A stretch of 64,000 nucleotides of DNA from Candidatus Cloacimonetes bacterium HGW-Cloacimonetes-3 (GCA_002840645.1 PHBO01000014.1:62001-126000); one strand, 5' to 3'. Positions 1-10,200 are shown, numbered from the stretch's first letter. A program made the numbers and translations. The notes: generated by a model from the letters alone, not told the origin.

Positions 1-56
1 AAGAAGCTAATGAATTGCCGGCGTATCTCTTTGCTTGTAAATATCTTGCTGCTCAT
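1..56 (-). CDS. alaS: Probable alanyl-tRNA synthetase, N-terminal fragment (runs off the window)
   Basis: Reverse strand from the ATG at 56..54 reads MSSKIFTSKEIRRQFISF, which resembles the AlaRS N-terminus (T..EIR..F..FF). It starts 1 nt after the trxB stop. Confidence 0.55.
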   Translation of the reverse strand, partial: MSSKIFTSKEIRRQFISF

Positions 57-57
57 T

Positions 58-990
58 TCAGTCTTCCAGGGAATCATAGTTTTCAATAATCCACTTCTCG
101 GCACTCCATGCAGCTACGGCACCATCGCTGGTGGCTGTAACAACTTGCCTGAGAACGGTATGTCGTATATCCCCGGCTGCATATATGCCCGGGACATTGG
201 TGTGCATGGTTTCATCCGTTAGTACAAAACCGGCACTATCCAGCTCGATACGAGATTCCAGCAATTCATTGTTAGGAAGAATTCCCACATATATAAATAT
301 GCCATCGACGGGTAGATGTGTTATCTGCTTAGTCTTACGGTTAAATATCTCCAGCTCTTTCACTCTGGTATCTCCTACAATTTCCTGAACCACAGTATCC
401 CAAATGAATTCCATCTTGGGGTTCTTAAGGGCACGTTCCTGAATTATCTTCTGTGCCCGTAAGCTATCACGCCGGTGGATTACATACACTTTCTTAGCGA
501 AGCGGGTAAGGAACAGCCCTTCCTCTATGGCAGAATCCCCGCCGCCAACCACTGCTACCACCTTATCACGGTACAAAGCACCATCGCATGTGGCACAATA
601 GGATACTCCCCTTCCCGTAAGCGGCTCTTCTCCGGGTACATTCAGGCGTCTGGGATGTGCTCCGGTGCAAATGATAACGGATTTTGCCCTATAGGTATTT
701 TCTTTTGTTTGGATAATCTTGCACAAACCTTCCAAGCCTATGGCGGTGATCTCTTCATCGTGAAACACAGTACCAAAGCGCTCTGCCTGTTTTCGCATTT
801 TATCGGTTAAATCAAAGCCCGATAGCGGCTCTTCAAAGCCGGGATAGTTCTCCACTTCGTCCGTAACGGTAATCTGCCCGCCAACGAAGGCTTTCTCAAA
901 AACGGCAGTTTTTAATCCACCTCTGGCACTGTAAATTGCTGCGCTCAGCCCGGCAGGTCCGGCTCCAATAATTATTATGTCGTATCTCAT
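58..990 (-). CDS. trxB: Thioredoxin-disulfide reductase
   Basis: 310 aa; GAGPAGLSAAIYSAR FAD motif, CATCDG redox motif, GGGDSAIEEGLFL NADPH motif, C-terminal AAGDI. Confidence 0.96.
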   Translation of the reverse strand: MRYDIIIIGAGPAGLSAAIYSARGGLKTAVFEKAFVGGQITVTDEVENYPGFEEPLSGFDLTDKMRKQAERFGTVFHDEEITAIGLEGLCKIIQTKENTYRAKSVIICTGAHPRRLNVPGEEPLTGRGVSYCATCDGALYRDKVVAVVGGGDSAIEEGLFLTRFAKKVYVIHRRDSLRAQKIIQERALKNPKMEFIWDTVVQEIVGDTRVKELEIFNRKTKQITHLPVDGIFIYVGILPNNELLESRIELDSAGFVLTDETMHTNVPGIYAAGDIRHTVLRQVVTATSDGAVAAWSAEKWIIENYDSLED

Positions 991-1005
991 ATCTCATCCT
1001 TATTC

Positions 1006-1097
1006 AGTAGCTTATGTAGATATTCACATCTTTGCGAAAGCTATGTTTAGTCAAGTGAAAATCGTATCCTACTCAATAGTAGCCACCTCTCAAACCC
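1006..1097. repeat. Dispersed intergenic repeat, copy 1 (92 bp)
   Basis: Ungapped alignment with 5858..5949, about 64/92 identical by hand count; both copies lie upstream of minus-strand genes. Confidence 0.6.
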
Positions 1098-1252
1098 ATT
1101 CTCAATTCTCCATTTTCAATTGTCATTTTCAGCTTCAATGCATAACAACAATGCGGGAATGTAATCTGCATTGGATTTTGGCATTAGCTGTCGGATATCC
1201 TTAAGATAGATTCCTGATACATCCTTTGTAAGGTATTTGTTTTTTTAATCTC

Positions 1253-1287
1253 ACAAAAAAAAAGAAGCCCCACATAAGCGGGGCTTC
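1253..1287 (-). terminator. Rho-independent terminator candidate for the 1324..2928 gene region
   Basis: GAAGCCCC-ACATAAGC-GGGGCTTC stem with an A-run on the + strand (a U-run on the minus-strand transcript). Confidence 0.85.
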
Positions 1288-1323
1288 AATATACTGTAGT
1301 AGCGTTTCAAGAAACGTTAATAA

Positions 1324-2928
1324 TTATTTCACTAATGTCATCTTGTAAAAGGAATTAACACTTCCTGCCTGCATTCTGGCGAAATAGATACCGCTGGCAC
1401 AGTGTTTGCCATTGCTGTCTTTGCCATCCCAGCCGATCTGATAAATGCCGCTTTCTTTAGAGCTATGTAACAACGAACGGATTAGCTGTCCTTTCTGGTT
1501 GTAGATTCCTATGGTAACGTTTGCTGTGTCTCTTAGTTTATAAGCAATTTCCGTGCTGGGGCGGAAGGGATTGGGATAGACATTTACTATTCCCGTCTCG
1601 TATTCAACCGTAGAAGGAACCACTTCACCCTCATTACCGGTAAACACACTAACGGGACCATAGAAATTGTTGCTGTTGTTCATTTCAGCAGATTCCACCC
1701 AATAGTAATAGGTAGCACCTGGCTCAAACTCACTATCTGAGTAGTTGTAGGTGTGTTGAATTGAGCTGTTTGTTCCTTCAATGAAACCCGCGTTAAGCTT
1801 GACGGCATTGGCTATATCGGCATCATCGGAGCGATAAACATTGAAACCAAGGATGTTAGATTCCGATTCTGTTGTCCACTGCAATCTCACAAGTGTTTGG
1901 GAAGTAGCAGTTGCAGTGAAGGAAGACATTGTTACAGGAAGTGTTTCAGCTGGTTGGATTATAACTACAGGTATTGAACCTTTGGCTCCAAAGGGAACGT
2001 CTAACCATGTAACGAAACCGGGATTGAGTGCGTAATCACCTTCATGCCATGCGCCACTATAGTGAGCATAACCGTGCTCACCGACTAGAAGCGGAACCTC
2101 AAGATCGGTGGTACCGGAGTATGTGCATAGATAAGCTGCCTGAATCATACCGGTAGAGATAGCATCTAAGTCACCTATTACAGCAGCGAGAATTGGAGTG
2201 GAATAAAAAGCCGGTTCTATTACAACTCCAATAGCTGCACCAGGATAAGAAACAGAGAAGTTATCCATGTAGGTAACGCGGGCTCCGTCTATCGTTAAAT
2301 ATGGATACACCTTACCGTCCACGTTGCCTATAGTAGTATTATAAAAACTCCAACTTCCTTCCTTAGTTAGTGTCAGTGAAGATCCATCGAAATCTGCAAG
2401 GTACAGCTTATAGTTTAGATCATATATATTCCCAGCCCGAGGTGTGATCGTGAGGACAACTTTGTACCAAGACAAGGCAATATCAGGGAAATAGCTAAAT
2501 AAATGCTGGCTGGTGTTGCTATAAAGATGAGCTCCACTGCTATAAAACTCCATTCCCAAGGCAGGAGTATTTAATACCTGACACACTGCACTGCTGGTAT
2601 TTGTAGGAAGTGAAGAAAGACCCATGCCGGCATATCCTCCGTTACGAAAACTGTAAATGTACGCGCTGACGGTTACCGGTGAATCAAGCTGGCTAAGCTC
2701 AAATCCAGTTTTGTAAGTAAGGGTTCTGGTCTGACCCATTACTATAAAAGGAAATTGCACTGCACCGGTACTGCCAATTCCACCTGAGGTGGAGTTTGCA
2801 AGATCAGTATTAGAGACATTGAAGTACGTGCTTAAATCACTGGTATTATTAAAATCCACTGATTGGGTGACGGCTGCTAAGCTAACTGCGAGCAATAGCA
2901 TAAATAGACTGATTACAGTTGTTTTCAT
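1324..2928 (-). CDS. Secreted protein with C-terminal FlgD-Ig/T9SS-type sorting domain
   Basis: 534 aa; N-terminal signal peptide; C-terminal VYPNPFRPSTEIAYKL...GIYFARMQAG...KMTLVK. Confidence 0.8.
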   Translation of the reverse strand: MKTTVISLFMLLLAVSLAAVTQSVDFNNTSDLSTYFNVSNTDLANSTSGGIGSTGAVQFPFIVMGQTRTLTYKTGFELSQLDSPVTVSAYIYSFRNGGYAGMGLSSLPTNTSSAVCQVLNTPALGMEFYSSGAHLYSNTSQHLFSYFPDIALSWYKVVLTITPRAGNIYDLNYKLYLADFDGSSLTLTKEGSWSFYNTTIGNVDGKVYPYLTIDGARVTYMDNFSVSYPGAAIGVVIEPAFYSTPILAAVIGDLDAISTGMIQAAYLCTYSGTTDLEVPLLVGEHGYAHYSGAWHEGDYALNPGFVTWLDVPFGAKGSIPVVIIQPAETLPVTMSSFTATATSQTLVRLQWTTESESNILGFNVYRSDDADIANAVKLNAGFIEGTNSSIQHTYNYSDSEFEPGATYYYWVESAEMNNSNNFYGPVSVFTGNEGEVVPSTVEYETGIVNVYPNPFRPSTEIAYKLRDTANVTIGIYNQKGQLIRSLLHSSKESGIYQIGWDGKDSNGKHCASGIYFARMQAGSVNSFYKMTLVK

Positions 2929-3152
2929 GGTTTCTCCTTTGTTTTTCCGTTTAGTAATATTTGTCTGCGTTCTTCTGTCAAATCTTCAAGAACCTGCTCA
3001 TAATCTTCAGCAGAAAAGCTACGCATGACGTTATAGAAATTACTCTCACCACAATAGACAGTAAACCCCAGTACATCTCTGCCATCATTATCGATGGTTT
3101 GCACTATCTGGCTTACCGTCTGCTGTTTATTCTTACTCTTTTTGGTTTTCAT
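2925..3152 (-). CDS. Small hypothetical protein (75 aa)
   Basis: Overlaps the next minus-strand gene by 4 bp (ATGA), suggesting translational coupling. Confidence 0.5.
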   Translation of the reverse strand: MKTKKSKNKQQTVSQIVQTIDNDGRDVLGFTVYCGESNFYNVMRSFSAEDYEQVLEDLTEERRQILLNGKTKEKP

Positions 3153-3448
3153 AACACCTATTAATGCCAGCTTTGTTCCATAAGTATATTATCGGGGAAA
3201 CCAGTGTAACTGTATGACCATTATCCAAATGCGTAGTTTTACTGAATTTTGTTATTTGGGATTATTTCAAAATGGTGATTTCAAGTGGTAGTTGTGAAAT
3301 TTCAGGTGAAATGTTTCTAAATGTAGAACTGGCTTAATCTTTCTCTTGTCCAATAGCAGAAGCGCACTCATCAAAGCATCAGTGCTGCATAAGTTAAGCA
3401 ACACATAGGCTTTTTGTTAGCGCAATCAGACAGATATAATTGTTTTTT

Positions 3449-5695
3449 TTAGCTTCTCTTTCCGGCGTACTGTTGCAGCTTATATTTTACTATCCTACGG
3501 GAAAGTGTTGCTTCGGACATATTAAGGAGCATAGCTGCTTCTTTTTGCTTACCCTTCGCCTTAATAAGCGCTTTTACGATTGTATCTTCTTCATCGTAAT
3601 CAGGTTGCTGGTTCAAGCCATCTGCTGCAAAGCTGAAAGGATTGATTTCGCACAATAGCTGAGCATCCCATCGTGTTTTTTTGCTCAAGATATACATGCG
3701 TTCCACAATGTTTTTCAGCTCCCGTACATTTCCCGGGAAAGCATAAGTGTATAGCATATCTAACAACGATCTGTCGATATATGGTATGCTTTTATTCAGT
3801 TCGGTGGCATATAGCCTCATATAATGCGTTAAGATGGGCTCAATATCTTCCTGCCTTTCTCTTAAAGGTGGGATTACTATTTCGATAGTATTAAGCCGGT
3901 GAAACAAATCCAGACGGAATAGATTTTCCGAAAGCTGAGTGCGAATATCCTGGCTGGTGGCAGATATAACCCTGCTATCGTAGGGCGTCTCTTTGCTGCT
4001 GCCAACCGCGGTAACTTTCCTTGTTTCCAAGGCACGTAGCAGCTTGCTTTGCACGGCAAAGGGCATATCCGTGATCTCATCTAAAAAGAGTGTCCCTTTA
4101 TCTGCTTGCAAAAAGAAGCCCTTTGTAGGTGTATCGGCACCTGTATATGCGCCCTTGGTATGCCCAAAAAGCTCACTTTCAACCAGTGAAGAACTTAGTG
4201 CTCCTACATTCACGGGAACAAATGCCTGATTTCTGCGCAGGCTGTTGTTATGGATTATTTGGGCTATTATCTCCTTGCCGGTGCCTGATTCACCCAAGAT
4301 CAAGACGCTGGTATTCTGATGTTGGGCAGCTAACAAGGCAGAATTTATAACTGTGTGATATGCCTTACTACACCCGATAAATCCATGAGACGAATCGACC
4401 TTGCGCTTTGCATAATCAGGAGAAGGGGAATCTGTGGTGGGGGAATCTTGTACTGTAATTTTTGCCACATCCGTCACCACTTCCTGTCTTTGGATTTCAG
4501 CGATGTAATTGTCAGTGATTCTATCCAGTTTCCGCTCTGTTTCATAGCTATTTTTATATTCCTTCTTCAGGAAATATATACGGGATAACGATCTGTACAC
4601 CCATATCAATTGGCGCAAATCCTTGGCTTTATTATAATATTTCACCCCTCTTCTTACAATGACGAGGGCTTCATCATAGTTGCCCATTTCTACCAACAGG
4701 TTTGTTTTATTTACTTCGATTTGTATCAGGTCGCGTTCAAAACCACAGTCACTGGCAATTGCAATAGCTTCGTTAATATAGCTTAAGGACTTTTCTCTAT
4801 CATGCAGTTTCCAGTAACACAAAGAATAGTTATTATAAAGGTCAATTAGCAGCATAGGGGGCTTCTGAGGCACATTCTCCAGAATTTCCATGCACTTGTC
4901 GTAATATGCTATTGCTTCCTTAAACTCTGCCTCTTGTATCTTTAGGTTACCCAGGTTTGAGGTGAAATAGAAAACTTGCTGTCTATGTTCCATTTGTTTT
5001 GCCAGCGCTAAGCCTTGTTGCAGTATCTTCTCTCCTCTGGAAAAGTCTTCTACCCTGCATACCGCCGAACCAAGGTTGTTTAGCAAGCGAAGCTGATAAA
5101 CATCCATTGATAGCAATTGTGCTTGCTCCAAAGCCTGCGTATAGTATTTGATAGCGGTGTCCCACTTTGACATTTCAATGTAAAGTGCTGCTATAGATCC
5201 AAAAGCACTCGCTGTGGTATAGGACGGCGGAACTCGCTTAATCAGTTCTGCAATCCTTAATTCTTGTTTTTGCGCTTGTTCAAATTGAGAGTGATGCCTA
5301 AGGAAAAACATAAAAGCGCAATGTGCGTGGAGCATCAACTCGTAGTCTCCGGATTCCATAGCATGTTCCATAGCTATTTCCAGTAAAGGTCTTATCCTAT
5401 CTTCTGCATCAGTACTGTAATAGGAAGCTGCCTGTAATACGTGGCATTTTACCAGAATATAGAAGTCATCTTCAGCTATGCCATCCCTTATGCACTCCAC
5501 AGCTATCTCTTCGGCTTCTTTGTTCCTATTCATGGTATATAAGGCTTTCCCACGCAAGTACTTCAGCCTAATCCAGTCCTGAGGAGCAAACTCGCTTACC
5601 AAGTAATTGTCTATCAGTTGCAGAACTTCCGGGGGATTGAACTCAGCCTGTATATCTAAATTTTGTATCATGTCTGAAGTAAGCTCAATAAGCAT
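3449..5695 (-). CDS. TPR-containing sigma-54-dependent transcriptional regulator
   Basis: 748 aa; multiple TPR-like helices; AAA+ GESGTGKE Walker A, GAYTGAD (GAFTGA-like loop), Walker B GTLFLDEI; C-terminal Fis-type HTH. Confidence 0.9.
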   Translation of the reverse strand: MLIELTSDMIQNLDIQAEFNPPEVLQLIDNYLVSEFAPQDWIRLKYLRGKALYTMNRNKEAEEIAVECIRDGIAEDDFYILVKCHVLQAASYYSTDAEDRIRPLLEIAMEHAMESGDYELMLHAHCAFMFFLRHHSQFEQAQKQELRIAELIKRVPPSYTTASAFGSIAALYIEMSKWDTAIKYYTQALEQAQLLSMDVYQLRLLNNLGSAVCRVEDFSRGEKILQQGLALAKQMEHRQQVFYFTSNLGNLKIQEAEFKEAIAYYDKCMEILENVPQKPPMLLIDLYNNYSLCYWKLHDREKSLSYINEAIAIASDCGFERDLIQIEVNKTNLLVEMGNYDEALVIVRRGVKYYNKAKDLRQLIWVYRSLSRIYFLKKEYKNSYETERKLDRITDNYIAEIQRQEVVTDVAKITVQDSPTTDSPSPDYAKRKVDSSHGFIGCSKAYHTVINSALLAAQHQNTSVLILGESGTGKEIIAQIIHNNSLRRNQAFVPVNVGALSSSLVESELFGHTKGAYTGADTPTKGFFLQADKGTLFLDEITDMPFAVQSKLLRALETRKVTAVGSSKETPYDSRVISATSQDIRTQLSENLFRLDLFHRLNTIEIVIPPLRERQEDIEPILTHYMRLYATELNKSIPYIDRSLLDMLYTYAFPGNVRELKNIVERMYILSKKTRWDAQLLCEINPFSFAADGLNQQPDYDEEDTIVKALIKAKGKQKEAAMLLNMSEATLSRRIVKYKLQQYAGKRS

Positions 5696-5857
5696 GTTTT
5701 CTTCCTTTTAAGTATCGGATAAATCATGTTATATGTTTCCGGGAAAGTTTGCATATTTACCCAAAACTCTGTGAGCTATGAATAATAATAGTGCTCCATT
5801 GTCAAGAACTTTGTTGCCTAACCTGATATTTATATATATCTTAACTTATCTGCAAAG

Positions 5858-5949
5858 AGTAGCTTATGTAAGTATTATCACCTTTGCGGATGCGATGATT
5901 AGTCATGTAAATATCGCTCGTTCACACTTTGCAGCTACCTCTAAAACTC
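5858..5949. repeat. Dispersed intergenic repeat, copy 2 (92 bp)
   Basis: Aligns with 1006..1097. Confidence 0.6.
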
Positions 5950-5993
5950 TTAACCCTCCCCTACAATTCTAACCTTTCAATTATCAATTGCTT

Positions 5994-6440
5994 TTACAGC
6001 TCAAGCACATAAGTTTCATAATCATAAACAATCGGCAACAAACCCGCTTCCACCGCCTTATTGATGCTAATGCACGGTAGCTCCTGCGCATAGATATCAT
6101 CTCTGGTGAGAGTCTTAAGGTCTATTGTGGAATCTGCTTTCGCCATATTGTACATCATTTTTAGGTATAGTGCACTCCAAGACCGCACCGGTTGCCGATG
6201 GTTTTCCCGCAGGGCATTGTAGCGCACCCGATACAGATACAGGTCATTCTGAAACTCCTTGCTGGGCTTAATAGCAAACAGCGCAGTGGTGATGCTTCCC
6301 ACCCGCACATTTTCTGAAGTAAGCTTGGGGTAGGTATTCCGTCGGGCATACACCCTGCCAAGCTCTTTACTATAGCAATACACCAAGCCATCCGCTTTGC
6401 CGGTATAGCCCGCCAATCCGTATTGAAAGCTAACTTTCAT
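5994..6440 (-). CDS. Hypothetical protein, 148 aa, two-copy family (paralogue of 39110..39556)
   Basis: About 119/148 identical residues to the second copy, same length. Confidence 0.75.
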   Translation of the reverse strand: MKVSFQYGLAGYTGKADGLVYCYSKELGRVYARRNTYPKLTSENVRVGSITTALFAIKPSKEFQNDLYLYRVRYNALRENHRQPVRSWSALYLKMMYNMAKADSTIDLKTLTRDDIYAQELPCISINKAVEAGLLPIVYDYETYVLEL

Positions 6441-6490
6441 GTTTTCACCTTCCTTTTATCGTCTAACGTTTAACCCTTAACTTCTAACGT

Positions 6491-6520
6491 CTATAATACT
6501 ACGGGGGACAAAAACACATA
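6491..6520 (-). promoter_or_regulatory. Conserved motif upstream of the 148-aa ORF (copy A)
   Basis: ctataatactacgggggacaaaaacacata; matched by ctatagtattaagggggacaaaaaccacat at 39611..39640, upstream of the paralogue. Confidence 0.5.
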
Positions 6521-6675
6521 ATTTGCTCACAAACCCCAAATTATTTTTTCTCCTTCCCACTTTTTCACCCTCATCACTTTGTTACTCCATTACCTCATTA
6601 CCTCATCTCTCCCTCATTACATCATCACTTTGTCACTTCTTCATCACTCTCTATAATCCATGGTCTTGCCCAGGA

Positions 6676-6740
6676 GATTCCCTCGTGATTCCCTCGTCCC
6701 ACCTCGGAATCACGAGGGGTTCACAAGGGCATCACGCGGC
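6676..6740. repeat. 65-bp palindromic element, copy A
   Basis: Aligns ungapped with 39759..39823 (about 58/65). Contains a perfect 13-bp stem CCCTCGTGATTCC/GGAATCACGAGGG (6680..6718). Confidence 0.8.
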
Positions 6741-6859
6741 GTTATAGGCATGGATGAGAGATTTATCGCTTATGGTATTTAGCCAAAGCAAGATGTGCTG
6801 TTATTCCTCCCTTGAAATTGGGATGAAATGGATTTTGCCAAGCCATGAATTTGCAACAG

Positions 6860-7145
6860 ATTATAGCCTGGGGTGTGAACCCCGTGGGAAACAATGAAAC
6901 CGGCTTATCCCTTTATGGGCGAATCACCCAAGTAGATAACAAGTTAACAGGTTATTGTTACACCCCCAAGGGGTTTAAATGTTGTTCCCACCCATACCCG
7001 GGGTTTAGCTAACGCTGCACCCCGGGCTAATATCTGTCATCCCTACTGGATTTACATTGGAATCTCAAAGATTAATCCTGACATCCCTGCGGGATTTATT
7101 ATGGGTTCCCACTGCAAACCGCATTCTTGTCTTCGGGATTTATAA
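6860..7145. repeat. Cluster of degenerate GGGGTT/AACCCC and ATCCCTNCNGGATTTA repeats
   Basis: Recurring 'cccc-n-ggggttt', 'cccggggttt', 'caccccggg', then 'catccctactggattta', 'catccctgcgggattta', 'tcttcgggattta'. Confidence 0.45.
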
Positions 7146-7244
7146 TACGTTGCTTAACCCGAAATCCACAAAAAGAAGTTGACCAAAAATCCTATTATTC
7201 AGAACTTACGCAGAGCATAAAAAAATAGAAAATGAGGTTCTGTT

Positions 7245-10200
7245 TTGATCGAAAAGGTGTTATCCACATATCTAAAAGAACTGCAAAGCGTTATTAACCG
7301 CGGTGATGCCAGAGAGGAGAGCTTTTACTCCTGTTTGGCAAACATGTTACAAAGCTATGCGGAGGCATCAGGAAAGACGAAAACCGCCATCACCATCCTG
7401 CCGAAAGCCACTGATGCGGGTAATCCTGACTTTCGTGTTTGGGACGGCAAGAACCACATTACGGGTTATATAGAAGCCAAAGCTCCGCATGTTTATCAGT
7501 TGGAACCTATCTCGGTTAGCGAGCAGCTAAAACGTTATCTGAACACATTCCCAAATCTTATCCTCACCAATTTATACGAATTCCGGTTGTATCAACATGG
7601 ATTGTTTGTTAGCAGTGTAACTATTGCCCGGGCAGCCAATGCCATAAGTTTGGCAAAAACCCCTCCTTTGGAAAAAGCAACAGAAATGCAGGATTTGCTT
7701 GCCCGCTATTTTGCCTTTTCCCTGCCGGCTATAAATGACCCCAAATCCCTGGCACAAGCACTTGCCAAGCGCACCCGCTTCCTGCGGGATGAAGTGCTGA
7801 AATATGAGCTGGAGGATGAGCAAAAGCAAGGCAAGAAGGTGCTGCTGAACTTCTACGACAGCTTCAAGAAGCTGTTGATAAACAACCTTACCCTGGAGCA
7901 ATTTGCCGATCTGTATGCGCAAACCCTTACCTATGGCATCTTTGCGGCGCGCACCCGCAGCGAAGGAGAATTTAACCGTGAGCTTATCTACAAATATATC
8001 CCCAAGACCCTGGGCGTGCTGAAAAGCATCTTTAAGTTTATCTCTTATGAAGAACCACCTAAAGCCCTGGAAGTGCTGATAGATGACATAGCGGAAATCC
8101 TGTATGTAACGGATATCCAAAAGATATTGCACAAATACTATGTGGAGGGCAAGGGGAGCGACCCCATTATCCACTTTTATGAGACTTTCCTAAGAGAATA
8201 CGACCCCAAGCTGCGGGAAAGCCGGGGAGTTTATTACACGCCGGAGCCGGTGGTGCGTTATATCGTGCGCAGTATTCACAGCCTGCTGAAAAGCCACTTT
8301 GATAAAGCGGATGGCTTGGCGTCCTTTGATGTAACCCTGCTGGATCCTGCGGCAGGGACGCTTACCTTCCCTGCGGTGGCGATTCGCACTGCAATTGACG
8401 AGTATAAAGATAAGTATGGCGATGGAAACGTCCATAAGCTGATAAAAGAGCATATCCTGCCCCACTTCTATGCCATTGAACTGATGATGGCGCCATACAC
8501 GGTCGGGCACCTGAAAATAGGCTACCTGTTGGCGGAAATGAAATATGATATGAGCGAAGATGAACGCTTTAAGCTGTATCTTTCCAATACTCTGGAGCCG
8601 GATGTCCCTGCCCAGTTGGACACCATCTATACCCACGAGATAACCGAAGAATGCGAGTATGCCAATGTGATAAAGAAACAGGAACCTGTATTGGTGATAA
8701 TGGGGAATCCGCCCTATAGCGGAGCAAGTGAAAATACCAATGACTGGACAGAGAAGCTGATGAAAACCGCTCTGGACGGTGCGCAAGATTATTATACTCT
8801 GGATGGCAAACCTCTTGGTGAGAAAAACCCCAAATGGCTACAGGACGACTATGTGAAGTTCCTGCGCTTTGCCCAATGGAAGATACATAAAGCCGGAAAG
8901 GGCATTGTAGGGATGATTACCAATCACGGTTATCTGGATAACCCAACCTTCCGGGGTATGCGACAAAGCCTGATGCATACCTTTGATGAAATCTATATCC
9001 TTGATCTGCATGGAAACAGCAAAAAGAAAGAAAAGTGTGCAGATGGCAGTAAAGACGAGAATGTATTTGATATCCAGCAAGGCACAGCTATTGTGCTAAT
9101 GGTGAAAGTAGGGGCGAATGGCTGTTCGCCCAAATCATGTATCCCAAAGGGCGTTCAGCCGAACGCCCCTACGGTATCAAATTCGGATATTACAACCTCC
9201 AAAGTGTATCATCATGAGCTGTTTGGTTTGCGTAAAGACAAGTATGATTGGCTGGAGATGACAGAGTTTGTGGCTGAGAACTACCATGCAGTAAACCCTA
9301 CCTCTCCTTTCTACCTCTTCCATCCCGAAGCAACAGGTAATGAACACTATCTTAAATGGCTTGGCTTGCCGGATATCTTTCCTGTGAATAGTGTGGGCAT
9401 AGTAACAGCAAGAGATGATCTTACAATACAGCCAACACAAGACAAATTGCGCAGAACGGTACATCATTTCGCTTCGCTTGATCCCGAAACTGCCCGTATA
9501 TCGTATAAATTGGGCAAAGATGCAAGAGATTGGAAGGTTGATTTTGCGCAAAAGGATTTAAAGGATAGTGGGCTGAAAGACACATATATCCAAAAAGTAC
9601 TATATCGCCCCTTTGATATCCGCTACACTTACTATACTGGTAAAAGCCGAGGGTTCCATTGTATGCCAAGAAATGAAGTTATGAAACACATGCTTCAAGT
9701 GAATGTGGCATTAATTACAAATAAACGAGAAGAATTGGACTTACCCTGGGGGCATGCATGGATATCAGAGGAAACATCAGAGCATGGAGCATTGTCTTCG
9801 AAGTCAACGAGTTATCACTTCCCTCTCTATCTCTATCCCGATGAGCATAAAGATGATATCTTTTCTACTTCAGAGAGAACATACAACATTGATCCGGCTT
9901 TGCTTGCACAAATGACCAAGCTCTGGGGAGAGCGTTTCCAGCCGGAACAGCTATTCTACTATATCTATGCCGTGTTATACAGCAATATCTACCGCCAGCG
10001 TTATGCGCAGTATCTAAGGATGGACTTTCCGCGTATTCCTTTCACGGAGGATTATGAGCTGTTCAGTGCTATGGCTGCCCTGGGCTTGCAGCTTAGCGAA
10101 TTGCACCTGATGACCAGCCCCCTGCTGAAAAACCCCATAGCAAAGTATCAGGGCAAAGGCAATAGCGACATGGTTACGGAAGTAAGCTTTGATCCCATAC

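Noticed and set aside
10-222. 70-aa + strand ORF over the alaS/trxB boundary
   Set aside because: Antisense to trxB and the alaS start, which are well supported on the minus strand.
977-1204. 75-aa + strand ORF, with similar peptide in 5778..5972
   Set aside because: Similarity comes from the shared 92-bp intergenic repeat; no start context or independent coding support.
1395-1409. Exact sigma-54-like TGGCAC-N5-TTGC on the + strand
   Set aside because: Lies inside the coding sequence of the 1324..2928 sorting domain and points antisense to it; most likely chance.
7572-8786. Long minus-strand ORFs (200 and 198 aa) inside the R-M gene
   Set aside because: Antisense shadows of a strongly supported 1068-aa ORF; low-complexity, no recognisable domains.
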